Shown: positions 38,967 to 50,529 of the stretch, in pieces
How positions within the stretch are numbered: position 1 is the stretch's first letter
Layout of the letters: each line of letters opens with the position of its first letter
Origin: Myoxocephalus aenaeus
Lineage: Eukaryota > Chordata > Actinopteri > Perciformes > Cottidae
Length of the DNA: 64,000 nucleotides
Reading direction: 5' to 3'
Assembly (NCBI GenBank): GCA_038501785.1
Contig: JBAMJR010000240.1
Coordinates: 484,001-548,000 of the forward strand
Program-made: the position numbers and the translations under genes
Notes under the pieces: model-generated
What the model was told of the DNA's origin: nothing
The model's input: the letters and a program-made list of their open reading frames with translations, nothing else
The model's database searches: none

Positions 38967-40237
38967 AGTACGTGTTAAAATGAGCCTATTCCAATGGAAA
39001 AAAGGGATCAGGAGTGTCTCCAAGGCAGACTCTGTTGGCTAGAATGTCGATGCTTATCATACGTTGCCCGGCTCTTCTGGTGAAAGGCGAATAGGCTATC
39101 TAAACTGCCTATTCACAGCGTGTGTATTTACCATACCGGCTAGGCAGAATGATCATTTCGTAATTGCTATTATTATTAACACACTGCTATTAATAGTTCA
39201 AGCTTTTATAAAATCTCACCTAATCTGATTCATCAGAGGCTAACGTTCCTCAAAGGCCACAAAGCATTTCACTTTTTTGGATTTTGAAATACTAGGAAAT
39301 CAGTGATATTTGTTCTTTATCCCTTTTGAGTCAGCACTTGCTTAATATACTGCACGGCTTCTAAAACGCTGAAGTACCTCTATAAAGCATTGATGTTTTA
39401 TTTAGTGGCATTTCGATTATCGGATACAACTCCTCAATTACACGAAATAGACCTTTTTTTTTAAGTATATCGTATTTGTATGAGGTACTGTTCAAACGTA
39501 CGTCTTAAGAGCAGTAACACAGTTGCTAGTTTTGGTGTGCCCATCTTCTTGCTTTACATTTCTTGTTGTAGATTGATGTTGATAACGGATATCAATATGT
39601 TTGTTCCTAAATGCACAGCAGTTTGGAAAACAGACTTTTGACTACAGAGTCTAATCTGTAAAAGTGTTACCCTTTTACAAAGTGCCGTATTTGTTTACAA
39701 GTATCATAGTGTTTTGTCACAGAGATCTCACTGCTTGTCATTTTGAAACCCCTCACCTACAAGTGGTAACACGGACGAGATGCAGCAACCCGCTCTCTCG
39801 TACCTCACTATGGTGGCATGTATGCAAACACATACACATACACTCCCAAACGCACACACCGCTGTACACACTCTTCTTCAATCCCTGTCTTTCTCGTTGA
39901 CTCAGTCACATGCACACCTCACTCTGTGGTCTCGTGAACTGTGTGTACCCTGTCTAGGCTGGCCGAGGTAATCCCGGGCCTCCACTAAAGTAGCCGTGTG
40001 AGAGGACAGATTGTCAGTTGATCATGGCCAGGCGAGAGTCTTATCCCTTATTGGATCGGCCATGGAGGAGGCTTAGGAATTATCTGAGGCCTCGCTTAAT
40101 GTGGAGACGGATCACCGCCAGAGAGCCACGGAGCCTGAAGACACGCTGGGCCGGAGGGCAGAGAGAAAGACACTGTGTGTGTGTGTGAACGAAACCAACA
40201 AACAGGTGTGTGTATCAGTATGTAGTAGTGATAGAGA

Positions 40238-40240
<3 letters not shown>

Positions 40241-40320
<80 letters not shown>
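40241..40320 (+). repeat. (GT)40 microsatellite
   Basis: Pure run bounded by ACAC and ACGTGC. Confidence 0.95.
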
Positions 40321-40323
<3 letters not shown>

Positions 40324-42330
40324 TGCCCGAAGCAACATCATGGCCCACTTAACCCCATCTTGACACGTCTCTCTCCCCTTCCATAGGCAATTTCTTTTTT
40401 GCCATCCTTTCCCATCCTCCTATTACTCCTCTCTTTCCCATTCCTCCTCATCCTCCTTGTCACTCCTCCCCCTGCCTCAATATCACTCCTCCTCCGCTGC
40501 ATCTTCATCCCTCTGACCCCCCTTTCCTTCTTCTCCTGCCATCGTTTCTCAGCCCATATCCTGAGACCCATCTTTCGTTTTCTTTCATTTCCACACTGCT
40601 TTACTTCCCCATCTCCCCTTCCTATACCTCCCTACACCTTCCTCCCCACTGCTCATCTGCACGCCTTTTGAACGGTTCCTCTTCACTCTGATCATCTCCT
40701 TCTTCTTTCTCGTCGTCCTGCTTCTCCTCTGGCTCTTTTACTCATCCCATCCTTTCTATACAGCAGCATTCTGTCCTCAGCAGGAGACCCGACAGAGGCT
40801 GATGATAGAAAGGCAAAAAACTGACATTTTATTTTCCAAAGATAAAAGAAACAAAGCTTGCTTTGTTAAGGAAAACTGTTGACCAACACCTCATATCTCA
40901 GACCCCTCCAGTGTCACTGTAAATACAGCATCTGGCATCAGTACTACATATCAGTGAATTGTAAAGCGAACACAAAGGCCATCGGCTGGTCTCATATGTA
41001 AACTGACCTTTGTGATGATTGTCAGACACCATTTAGAATATGTCGGACCTGTAATGAACATTCAGACTACATGAATAGGGTTTTAGACATTTCAAAAGTC
41101 TGAAACACTTCATCAATGTTGCTTTCAGCTCAAAATCACGTAAGCAGATCCTTTTATCTTTTTAACAAAAGTGTTCTGGCTGTGTATAATTCATTCTTGG
41201 TACCAAAGACTGAGTAGTAGCCTTGTTTCAATTCCTATTAGCTGAGTTATTTTAGACCTCTTAAATAGTACCGGGATCCCCCTTCAGATATTAGAAATGG
41301 CTTTTTAGCTAATTCCATCCCCGCTGTCTGATCCCGGAGCTTTCAAAGGCCATGGATCCCTCAGGAAGAACAGGAGCAGGTAGGCAGGGAGAAGGCTGCC
41401 CTGATGACCGGGTTACCGTTCTTAGCCTGCAGCCACGGCGGCCCAAACCTGGATAAGCAGCAGAAAACGGAGGGATGGATGGATAATTCCATCCCTGTGC
41501 ATGAGATTACTGACAGCTACTGAGGCCAGATTAGCGCTGCCATAAACCATGGATTTTAAAGGGTCACCCCTGGGTTACCAGGATGTGGAGGGTTTAGGAC
41601 CATGACATTAAACAGTAGATTCAAAGGGTAGCTGCAACCAAGACATCTGATTGGTTCAGCTGGCCTCCCATCCCCAGTACAGCTCATACTGTGTCTGAGT
41701 TTATAAAACACACCAGGAATGAGGCGTGTCTTTCAGCAAGCCCATGATGAAGAGAAACATGGACAGCATGCGACTACGTGAAATACTCTCGGCTTGTGTT
41801 CAGCCGTTTGTTTTCAACCCTGCATCACATATTATGCCATATCATCGGAGAAAAAGATGCATGTTTATCGTGAAAACAGTGACATCCTGAGCAGGTTCGG
41901 CAGATACAATAAACAAAAATATAGATTCAAATTTAAATCTATAATTATTGAAAAATGTCAGTCAATAAAGCAGAAACTGCACAGACGGCCTTACAACATT
42001 TTAATATTCCATATGGGCAGAAAACTACTTTCACATTTAAGTCATAAAACCTGCACAATACTTTAAAGTAATATGACTTTAACATGAAATCGGTGTGTCT
42101 TACTAAAGTTGTACAGTACATGGATAAAATTGGACTCAATAATAGTAATAATAATAATGCTACCATAGCGGGCAACCACATGAAATAACGTTACTCCCTC
42201 CAATTGCAGATTGCTTATATTTGCAGGTTGGCTGTGCAGAGACTAAAGTGGGTTTTAAGTTGGCACAAGTGATTGGTTAGATTGTGGTTGAATATTATTA
42301 ATAATAGTATTTTGAGTAGTGTGCAGCCGT

Positions 42331-42452
42331 ATGGCACAGCACCATAAATAAGCCACTAAAAAAAGGGGTTGCAAACAAATAATTGACAAATCACCTCATG
42401 ATCACGTACAACAAACATTTTAGTGGCTTATTTATGCTGCTGTACCACACAT
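42331..42452 (+). repeat. Inverted repeat with about 32-bp arms
   Basis: The left arm (42331-42361) contains CCATAAATAAGCCACTAAAA and the right arm (42418-42452) contains its reverse complement, differing by one base. The flanking parts TATGGCACAGCA and TGCTGTACCACA also pair. About 29 of 32 positions pair, around a 57-nt loop. It could be a MITE relic or a stable RNA hairpin. Confidence 0.75.
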
Positions 42453-42787
42453 GGTGTACGAGTACTTTAAAAAAAAAGAAAGAATCTCACAGGTTTGAAG
42501 TTATTCCTAAAAGGAACAGGAACAACCCAGCAGCAATGTTTCCAGCACAAAGCACCAATAAGCTTCACATATGGTTTTCGGGGTAACACCATTGACAAGG
42601 TTTAGTGCCTGGAACAGATAACTGCATTAAGCTGATACACACATAAACACACACACACACACCTACACTGCTTCCTTTCCTCATCTAGTAATTGAAGGTG
42701 AGAAATAATTTCATTATCCTCAGGAAGAGTAATCTGCTCTCTACTCCTGATCCCTTCATTTCCTACAGTGCACCTCGACCTGGGAGG

Positions 42788-42790
<3 letters not shown>

Positions 42791-42879
<89 letters not shown>
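42791..42879 (+). repeat. (AC)44 microsatellite
   Basis: First of two long CA arrays 140 bp apart. Confidence 0.95.
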
Positions 42880-42882
<3 letters not shown>

Positions 42883-43017
42883 GCTATCACCCTGGGCTAT
42901 TAATGCTATTGGAGTTGGGGATTAACAATCAGATTCACATATGCTTTACAGAGCTTTATTACTTAGAGCTGTCTGTCTTGCTCTGTCTCACACACTTGCA
43001 TGTGTTCACATGCACAT

Positions 43018-43018
<1 letters not shown>

Positions 43019-43110
<92 letters not shown>
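43019..43110 (+). repeat. (CA)46 microsatellite
   Basis: Second array of the pair, preceded by ACATGCACATG. Confidence 0.95.
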
Positions 43111-43112
<2 letters not shown>

Positions 43113-44629
43113 CGGATAACTTTATATTGAAGAAAGTTAATCTGAAACACGCCCTCGGTAGGTATGAAAACATGACAAGAAATCTCAAGTTTAGAATTTG
43201 ACACAGTTGGTATTGTGCTGAACTCTTAGCACATATTTATCTTCCATTATCTTTTCGGGATATTATAATCACATATGGCCTTGAGGCATCTTGGTTGAAC
43301 AGAATCCTTTTAGGCATGCGCCGACACCCTGAAAGGAAACGATCTGAAAGAATGGTAGAGTGCGGCTTTGTCCGAAATCTCTCCCGGAAACCTTTCCTTT
43401 CAGCTTTAGGGATGATGTTGCACTCACTCCAGATGCCACTCATGACTTGTGCACATCACGAGGAGTCAACAGCAGACTGAAAACCAAATGAAGCTGCAGA
43501 TGAGAGCGTGGGGGCCATCTATTTTTCATTCTTCTGCTTGTCCTGTTGAGTGGCAGACCACAACCAGTTTAATGTTGCATTACCACCCTCTACTGTTCAT
43601 CTGCCCAAGATGTTTCGGGTGGCCCTTGATGTCAAGTGTCACGGTGACACACATCTGTGTACATAGAGGGGAGGGGCTAAACTGTCATTGTACAAGGCAA
43701 AGGTGTGTCGTGGGACACCATTACATTTCATGTGAACATGCAATCACAAGGGTAGGGGTCAAAGTTAAGGATGAAGGGGAGAATTAGGATGCAGCTTAAG
43801 ACACACAATACCCCACATGCACTTATTCTAGAGGATTAACAGCGAATGAAAATGCTCCGGTGTGATTGGTGAATACATATTTATCAGGGTAACACAATTT
43901 GCACATCAGTCTTTGTTCTGTACCTGCAGTGCAGTGGCCCCTATGACTTAATACATGTTTACAATACAATGGCTATTAAAGACTTCCTGTCACCAAATCC
44001 CTTGACCAAGACCAAAACAAATAGGCCACACCGTTGCACTGGGTGACATTTGACTGCAGCACTGCACTCGTTATTTTATATTCAATATCGATTACATCTT
44101 TCTGCTGCTGGAGCTATTCACTTTTGCACCAAAAGTTTATTAATACAGCTGGAAATAGTCCCCAACAAATGCACTATTTAGTCAAACTACAATGTACAAC
44201 AAATCCACTTTAAAAATGTGAGGTATGGGGTTTGCAAGGTGACCACAGAAAAAGGTATTTCTACAAATGCATTGTTGGTGTTGAACTCTAATAAATAGAA
44301 TAACGCCAGCTGTATCCATTAAACACATACTAATGGAGAATAAAATAGCTTTATAAAGAATATTACAAAGAATAAAAATCCAGAAATATCAGATAAAATA
44401 AAACATCTTGAGATATTATCCAGCATTACACGACCGTAAACCATTGCAATACTGAACGCCGGGCCAGTTGGCAGTGTAAAGTTTGTCATACTATGTCACA
44501 AGCGCCTGGCTGAAGGGGAATAATAGATGAAATTTAAAATGTCACCTTATTTAAGCCTTACATGTCTTGACACTCTCTAGACACACAGTATAGCTACTCT
44601 GGCTGTCATTGTATTCTGTGTGTGCTTGT

Positions 44630-44679
<50 letters not shown>

Positions 44680-45089
44680 AGGCCAAGACATAGAAAGCAG
44701 TTTTTTTTTTTTTTTTCTAATGGGGAAAAGGAATATTTGGACATTTTATCAATAGGCATTATTAAATCCTGCTTGCTTGAGCTAATCTTGGCGGACCGGA
44801 GCGAGGGGAAAGAGAGAGAGCGAGCAAGAAGGAGAGTGAGAGAGATAGACACAGAGAGGGAGAGTGAGGGAGCAGTGATGTCTGCCCCATGAGGTGAAGA
44901 GAGACCGCCTGTAAGCCGCTTATTATATCGACTACCACCTTTTCTCTCTCCTCCTCTAACCCTCCCGCCCTTTCCCAGTTTTCTCTCGTTACCTCGCTCA
45001 TTTTCTATCTCTGTCTCCCTCCCTCGCTTGCTTTCTCCAACTCATTCTATATCCCCTCATTCTCTTTTCTCAACAACTCCTTCATATAA

Positions 45090-45092
<3 letters not shown>
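43111..45092. other. Intronic stretch, nothing recognised
   Basis: Unique, moderately AT-rich DNA with one (GT)17 and a GA-rich patch at 44800-44880. Confidence 0.5.
44640..44674 (+). repeat. (GT)17 microsatellite
   Basis: GC interruptions lie at its 5' edge. Confidence 0.93.

Positions 45093-45156
<64 letters not shown>
45093..45156 (+). repeat. (CA)32 microsatellite
   Basis: Pure CA run. Confidence 0.95.
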
Positions 45157-45158
<2 letters not shown>

Positions 45159-45298
45159 TGCCCGTGTGCACACAAACGCACACAGGCGGTGCCAAGCCGA
45201 ACCTTCTTGTTCAAAGCCAGAAGCGAAAAGCTGAAGTTTTATTCAAATGAATGTTTACTTCTTCTACTGCCAACATGTGTGTGTCTGTCTGTGTGTGT

Positions 45299-45303
<5 letters not shown>

Positions 45304-45340
<37 letters not shown>
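45304..45340 (+). repeat. (TG)18 microsatellite
   Basis: Opposite in polarity to the (CA)n that follows 162 bp later. Confidence 0.93.
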
Positions 45341-45348
<8 letters not shown>

Positions 45349-45501
45349 ATATGTGTTGAGAGAGAAAGGGAAAATAGCACCAAGTATGCAAGTGTGTGTG
45401 CGTTAGTGTGTGTTACATGCACGGTAGAAGGAGAAGGGCTGACAGTAGGTGATAAGCCAGACAGGCCTGCGCGCTGTGATTATCACCCACTGGACCCCCT
45501 G

Positions 45502-45502
<1 letters not shown>

Positions 45503-45555
<53 letters not shown>
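45503..45555 (+). repeat. (CA)26 microsatellite
   Basis: The last long array before exon A, 352 bp upstream of it. Confidence 0.95.
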
Positions 45556-45558
<3 letters not shown>

Positions 45559-45907
45559 CATACACAGTGCCCAATGAGAGAGTGTGTTGCAAGGATTTAG
45601 GATAGACAGACGGACCGACAGACAGACCGAGACAGAGAAGCCTTGGATCACAGGCAAGGTGGAAACCACAAGAGAAGCAAATGAACACAGACTGGAAAAT
45701 ACAATGCATCCAATTATGTTTCACTGAACACTCATTGTTTTTATATCAATATTAAGGTGTTTTGATGTTGAGACACTGCAATCAAAGCACTTTGTCACAT
45801 CAGTGATGCTATGAATGCCTGCAAATAAAGATCTGTCGTGGAAATGGATAAACATCAGTTAGTAACTGAGTCTCTAACTCTCCCTTGGTCTCTCCTTTTT
45901 CATTTAG

Positions 45908-45968
45908 GTGTGTGGCCGTCTGAAGAGGTGATGGCTCATTACTGTCTGCGGAAACGTCACATGTTCAA
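45908..45968 (+). CDS. camkmt: camkmt coding exon A (WPSEEV block)
   Basis: This exon belongs to calmodulin-lysine N-methyltransferase, which trimethylates a lysine of calmodulin using S-adenosylmethionine. Read from 45910 it gives VWPSEEVMAHYCLRKRHMF, which matches the conserved stretch just before the SAM-binding fold of vertebrate CAMKMT (IWPSEEVLAYYCL in human, from memory). The first two bases finish a codon begun in an upstream exon and the last two (AA) begin a lysine codon finished by exon B. The acceptor has a strong pyrimidine tract ending in TTTAG and the donor is gtgagt. The other two frames meet stops within the exon. About the first 130 residues of the protein must lie upstream, and I could not find them in this window. 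Confidence 0.93.
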
Positions 45969-46144
45969 GTGAGTTATTCCTCTCCTTAAATCCACTCGTA
46001 AAAGCTGAGATTAATTACACAGATCAGAATCTACATAGTTTTTTTAAGTTATGTTTAGCAAGTTTTTTAGCATTGCTATTATAATTCTGACTGTTAGGAG
46101 TTTATTATTATTCTTTGACAGAAAGATATTTACCTGCGATACAC

Positions 46145-46200
46145 GCTTTTGAATACACACAGATGATTTACTGTTATACAGTACAGTACACAGGGGCAAA
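46145..46200 (+). repeat. 54-bp dispersed sequence leading into (GA)n(GT)n, copy 2
   Basis: It differs from 8025-8078 by a 2-bp T insertion and about two substitutions, and lies in the same orientation about 38 kb away. The (GA)n and (GT)n that follow share their order with copy 1. Confidence 0.75.
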
Positions 46201-46213
46201 GAGAGAGAGAGAG

Positions 46214-46280
<67 letters not shown>
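46201..46280 (+). repeat. Compound (GA)n-(GT)32
   Basis: It follows directly on the 54-bp dispersed sequence, 230 nt into intron A-B. Confidence 0.95.
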
Positions 46281-46283
<3 letters not shown>

Positions 46284-46867
46284 CAAATGAGACGATCGGA
46301 AAGATATTTCGCAACATGTAATGGCACGCTTGATTTCACACAAAAAAACTGCAACATGACAGGAAATCGCTTTATGATACAATTCAATAAAAAGGCCATT
46401 ATTCTTCCTGCACAAACTTATTGAAAGTATTGTGTTTGTTGTAAGAACAGATGGTGGAACAGTGCTGGATCCCTCTGATTTAGATCTGACTGGGGCCCGG
46501 TGTAAACGCCTGGCACTTGTGTCATTCTGGACCTTTCCATGCCGCGCTGTGTTGTCCTGTGTTGCTCTTTCGCCTGCTCTCGTCTGCTGAGCACTGGCCT
46601 GCCCTGCGGCACGGGGTTGAAAAGCACCCAGGCACCTTTGATTTCCACTCAAGGTGGAACGTCACCCTTTGATTTCCTGTTTTAACATTCAAGAGGCAGG
46701 AGGCGAGGAAGAGAGGGGTATTGATCAGAGCAGCGTAGTGAAGGTCAGCAAGAGAGGGAGAGAGGCAGAGAGGGATGAAAGAGGACAGGGGTAGAGATGG
46801 AGGCAGAGGGGAGATGAAAGGAGGAAGAGGATGGAGAGAGGGGTTGATTGAGCATGCAAGCTACAGG

Positions 46868-46869
<2 letters not shown>

Positions 46870-46928
<59 letters not shown>
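46870..46928 (+). repeat. (TG)29 microsatellite
   Basis: Pure run in intron A-B. Confidence 0.95.
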
Positions 46929-46933
<5 letters not shown>

Positions 46934-47058
46934 CAGATTCCCGCTGATTGAGCTTGTGCTTCTCAATGTTCAGTATTCAGCTTTCAGGTTGATGGTTGAA
47001 TTGATATTTCTTGCCCCGCTGGGTTTACTGTGTGTGTAAGTGCATGTGTTTGTATGAT

Positions 47059-47061
<3 letters not shown>

Positions 47062-47094
<33 letters not shown>
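47062..47094 (+). repeat. (GT)16 microsatellite just upstream of exon B
   Basis: It ends 61 nt before the exon and just upstream of the likely branch-point region. Confidence 0.95.
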
Positions 47095-47096
<2 letters not shown>

Positions 47097-47155
47097 AAAC
47101 TGCTGGGTTTGGCTCAGCAAGGTGAATCTCACTCCCACTCTTCTCTGTCTCTCAG

Positions 47156-47207
47156 GGGTGCAGTGTGTGAGTTAGGAGGAGGTATGACTTGTCTTGCTGG
47201 GCTTATG
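47156..47207 (+). CDS. camkmt: camkmt coding exon B (SAM-binding motif I)
   Basis: The exon encodes GAVCELGGGMTCLAGLM after one base that completes a lysine codon with exon A. ELGGGMTCLAGL is methyltransferase motif I, the glycine-rich loop that contacts S-adenosylmethionine; it is nearly identical to the mammalian protein. The acceptor is a good pyrimidine tract ending in TCTCAG and the donor is a consensus gtaagt. At 52 bp it is a very short exon. A (GT)n tract ends 61 nt upstream of it, and a 92-bp (CA)n tract starts 8 nt past its 3' end, so it is bracketed by complementary repeats. It ends in phase 0. Confidence 0.95.
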
Positions 47208-47213
47208 GTAAGT

Positions 47214-47215
<2 letters not shown>

Positions 47216-47307
<92 letters not shown>
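47216..47307 (+). repeat. (CA)46 microsatellite abutting the exon B donor
   Basis: It starts 8 nt into the intron, immediately after gtaagtct. Confidence 0.96.
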
Positions 47308-47310
<3 letters not shown>

Positions 47311-48657
47311 CTGCGGGAGAAGTGGCTTGGCTTCATTAATGAAATTGACCCTCACCAATCAATATGCAAGCAGTATCCATACCTATTCATATACATATCG
47401 TTCATTCAAATGTATGAATGCACGCCTTTACCCACAATAAATTCACAGTAGTTCACTTGTCATCTTTTCGGGTTTCCCCACCAAATTCACAGAACGTCTT
47501 ATGCCTGTAGTTGGCCCCCTACTTGTAGAATAAGTCTTAAAATCCAGAGTGTATCCATAGTAAGTCTCCCAAGTGTGTGGTCTAAGAGTTATTTACAACA
47601 TATTAGTGCTTAAAACAGCTCTCAAGTCTATGAAGAAACTATTAGTACAACCTAATCACAATTGGTTGTTAAGTACCAACTTCTGTCAATCTGCCTTGAG
47701 ATTCTAACAACCTTGAGCTTTTAAAAGCATTGTTTAAAGTAAAAGTGAAAGGTTTCATATGCACAGTGGTGGGTTTCATACGGAAGAGTTAGTTACACAG
47801 TAAATAACAAAAACTGCATCCTGTCCATTACTTGATTACTCTGGAGGTGGACTTTCAGATGAATTGCACCATTGAAGGATGATGACATGTTAATAACTGG
47901 GAAAAATATCCATGCCAATCAACACAAAGCTACGTTTCCAGGCTGGACAACACTTGCTCAGCAGACTTTGCCTCTTTGTGTCTCATTCACACATTTAATT
48001 TATAGCAGCATGTAAGCTTCCAGTTTTTTTGTTTTGTTTTGTCCATTAGGTTTAATTAGCTTTCCCGTTTGAATTATACTGGTCAAACACATTCCCTAAT
48101 TGTTAATATGACAACAGTATTTGTACCTTTTTCTATTGTGTTTTATGTTTAATTGAGCAACACAGACTCAACTAAGCTCATTCCTGAAACACAACATTAA
48201 CCATTTAAGGTCAACCGCGCTTTTTCTCTGAGCTTAGAAGTTCTCTGTGTAGTAATAACTCATTCATTAATTAATTGTCTTAAGAGAAACCTTCAGCTAG
48301 TAACTTCAGATGTCATTAATGTAGACTCAATATAAGATAAAATACTTTAAGAAATTTTAATTTTCTTTCAGTGTCAGGTGAAGGAATTTGCATAATCACA
48401 TTTGTATGAAAACCAGAATCACACAATAATAATGATGTAAAATGTAACACACAACTAATACTGCAACACATTATATTTGAGGTATTTTAGATGAAAAACA
48501 GATTTGAAACTAGTTTTTCTGATTAACAGATTAATGTTTCTATCACACACAATGAAAATAAAATGCTCTCTCTTTTATTTTTAACGAGACACACTCAAAC
48601 AATCATCAGACCACCTGAGTAGTTTCTCCTAGCTTGGGTTTTGAAAGCTATATTGAC

Positions 48658-48661
<4 letters not shown>

Positions 48662-48743
<82 letters not shown>
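48662..48743 (+). repeat. (CA)41 microsatellite
   Basis: Pure run in the middle of intron B-C; a short GT run follows at 48859. Confidence 0.95.
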
Positions 48744-48746
<3 letters not shown>

Positions 48747-49475
48747 TGACACTCAGATATACCTCAGTCGGTGAGCCATAGGGTTTATTAGCCAGGGTCT
48801 TAAGGGCCCCTCCACATAGCAGGCGTCAGTGTCCCATCGATCTGCTGGATGCCATTCTGTGTGTGTGTGTGTTTGTGTGTGTGAGTGTGAGTGTGAGAGA
48901 GAGCCTGGTTTTATCTCTTGGCAGTCAATACACCATGTTTTGACATTGGTGGCTTGAGATGGAATCCTTCCTTCACACCTCTCCTTCTCCTCATCCCTCC
49001 GTCATCCGTCACTGACACCACATTCAACTTTTTTTCTCTAATGTGCGACTGAACTGTTCATTAATTATTCCTGCAGTTGTTGAATATCTTCCCTCCCTTC
49101 CACACTGCTCTTTGTCATTCATCCCCCCCTTCCTTAAAGGCACAGCCAGGTGATAATCACTCGGAAACACCATGGTTTGCGTTTAAATGATAACTCCGCT
49201 AATGTATGCATTTTGGCTTGATATCAGATTACGTACTTCACGGCGGCAGACAGAGTTTGACATTTTGATAACATTTGTTTTGATCAAGATGTTAGTGGGC
49301 ATTTGACAGAGGCTGACTCTGCATGTATGTATAGTGGAGGGTTGTTGCAGCATTCGGCTCCTGATCTTTCAGCTCGATGCTCGGGTTCAGCCTGGAGGTC
49401 CCTTCCTCCATTTGAGCAGATGGTGGGACGCACAGCATTCAGTGACCCCCTCACACACCCTGCAGGTCCTTAACA

Positions 49476-49501
49476 TGTGTGTGTGTGTGTGTGTGTGTGT
49501 G
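49476..49501 (+). repeat. (GT)13 microsatellite
   Basis: Complementary to the (CA)n at 49649, about 150 bp away. Confidence 0.93.
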
Positions 49502-49643
49502 TTCTGTTTAGAAATGTTCATCCACTTGATATGCTACATCATGTATTTTCCATATGCCATACAAGTCAAGATTACATTGAATCAGCCATACAGAATTTGT
49601 GCATACCAACACAATAGCTACTTGCACTTACACTCACCCATGG

Positions 49644-49648
<5 letters not shown>

Positions 49649-49729
<81 letters not shown>
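49649..49729 (+). repeat. (CA)40 microsatellite
   Basis: Preceded by GGGCGCG. Confidence 0.95.
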
Positions 49730-49732
<3 letters not shown>

Positions 49733-50262
49733 CCTTAACATAAATTGACAGCCTGACACACACTTTCTGATATAAAAAAAAAAGGCATCTGCAAAGAAAA
49801 GAGAATGTGAAATGATGAGGTTATAGTAAAGCACACACCTCTCTATCTATATCTCCCTCACACAGCGGAGCACAAAGCTTTCTATCCATTCCCCGTCTCG
49901 CTCCCTCTCCCTCTCTTTTTCTTCGTCTCTCACAGTCTGCACCGCAAAGTTATATGAAGGGCATCAGGCAGGCCCGGCGAGCCGAGTGCAGAGTGACAGC
50001 GGCGAACGGAGTGATGGCTCGGCCCGATAAACACCCAGCGTCAAATGAAAAGGCTCTACGCTTGCCATCATCCCCTGTCACAATGCAATTACTGAACAGA
50101 GTGATAGCAAGATAGCAGCCCCCACCGCTAGCCACAATGATAAAAGTATTGACTGATTTGATTGAATGATTAAAATAATGCAGACATAAAAATGGGGTGA
50201 AGATAGAGAGGGAAATGGCAGGGAGGAGAGGGAGCAATAGAGAGAGAGAGAGAGAGTGCGGC

Positions 50263-50280
50263 GGGCTGGGCTGGGCCGGG
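50263..50280 (+). other. Intronic G-quadruplex motif on the transcribed RNA
   Basis: Four GGG runs are separated by exactly two bases each (CT, CT, CC), a canonical short-loop G-quadruplex. It sits on the coding strand, 185 nt before exon C and about 40 nt before a (GT)30 tract, so it would be present in the pre-mRNA. Any effect on splicing is inference. Confidence 0.6.
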
Positions 50281-50311
50281 CTGCCAAGAGTGAAGCTTTG
50301 TAGATATGGTT

Positions 50312-50321
<10 letters not shown>

Positions 50322-50381
<60 letters not shown>
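50322..50381 (+). repeat. (GT)30 microsatellite near the exon C acceptor
   Basis: It ends 84 nt before exon C and is complementary to 47216-47307 at the other end of the same intron. Confidence 0.96.
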
Positions 50382-50465
50382 CAGATGTTTGCTTCATCTA
50401 AGGCCGCTTTTGGTTTTGTTCTTTTGTTCTGTGTTGTGTCATTTCTCTGTCTCTCTGTCTCTCAG

Positions 50466-50529
50466 GTTGCCATTTGTGCTGACGTGAGGGAAGTTCTGCT
50501 ATCAGATGGGAACGAGAAGTCCATTCAGA
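50466..50529 (+). CDS. camkmt: camkmt coding exon C (post-I acidic block)
   Basis: The exon starts in phase 0 and reads VAICADVREVLLSDGNEKSIQ, followed by one base (A) that forms an asparagine codon with exon D. VREVLLSDGNE corresponds to the beta-strand 2 region, where class I methyltransferases carry the acidic residue that binds the ribose of the cofactor. The acceptor is a strong U2-type pyrimidine tract ending in TCTCAG. The donor is GTATCCTTT, a poor U2 site but an exact U12-type one. A GGG-repeat G-quadruplex motif and a (GT)30 tract precede the exon in the upstream intron. Confidence 0.94.

Larger units (their letters stand above)
45969..47155 (+). other. camkmt: camkmt intron A-B, U2-type, 1187 bp
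   Basis: The donor is gtgagt and the acceptor tctcag. The intron holds three (GT)n tracts, all of the same polarity on the coding strand, plus a (GA)n run. The stretch 46290-46860 is unique sequence with a purine-rich tail (46690-46855) in which I see nothing else. Confidence 0.85.
47208..50465 (+). other. camkmt: camkmt intron B-C, U2-type, 3258 bp
   Basis: The donor is gtaagt and the acceptor tctcag. The intron opens with (CA)46 and closes with (GT)30, so its two ends are complementary. In between are (CA)n at 48662 and 49649 and short (GT)n at 48859 and 49476. The stretch 47310-48660 is AT-rich unique sequence without recognised features. The stretch 49950-50180 is non-repetitive and could be conserved. 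Confidence 0.88.

Noticed and set aside
41440..41485. Retroposon tail like GATAAGC-GAAAA-GGATGGATGG
   Set aside because: The match is a short low-complexity end without the diagnostic upstream part.
46044..46652. 202-codon minus-strand frame
   Set aside because: It runs through the (GT)32 and (GA)n tract antisense to camkmt intron A-B and resembles no family.
49334..49738. 134-codon frame with a long His-Thr tail
   Set aside because: More than a third of it is translated (CA)n; it has no domain and lies in a camkmt intron.
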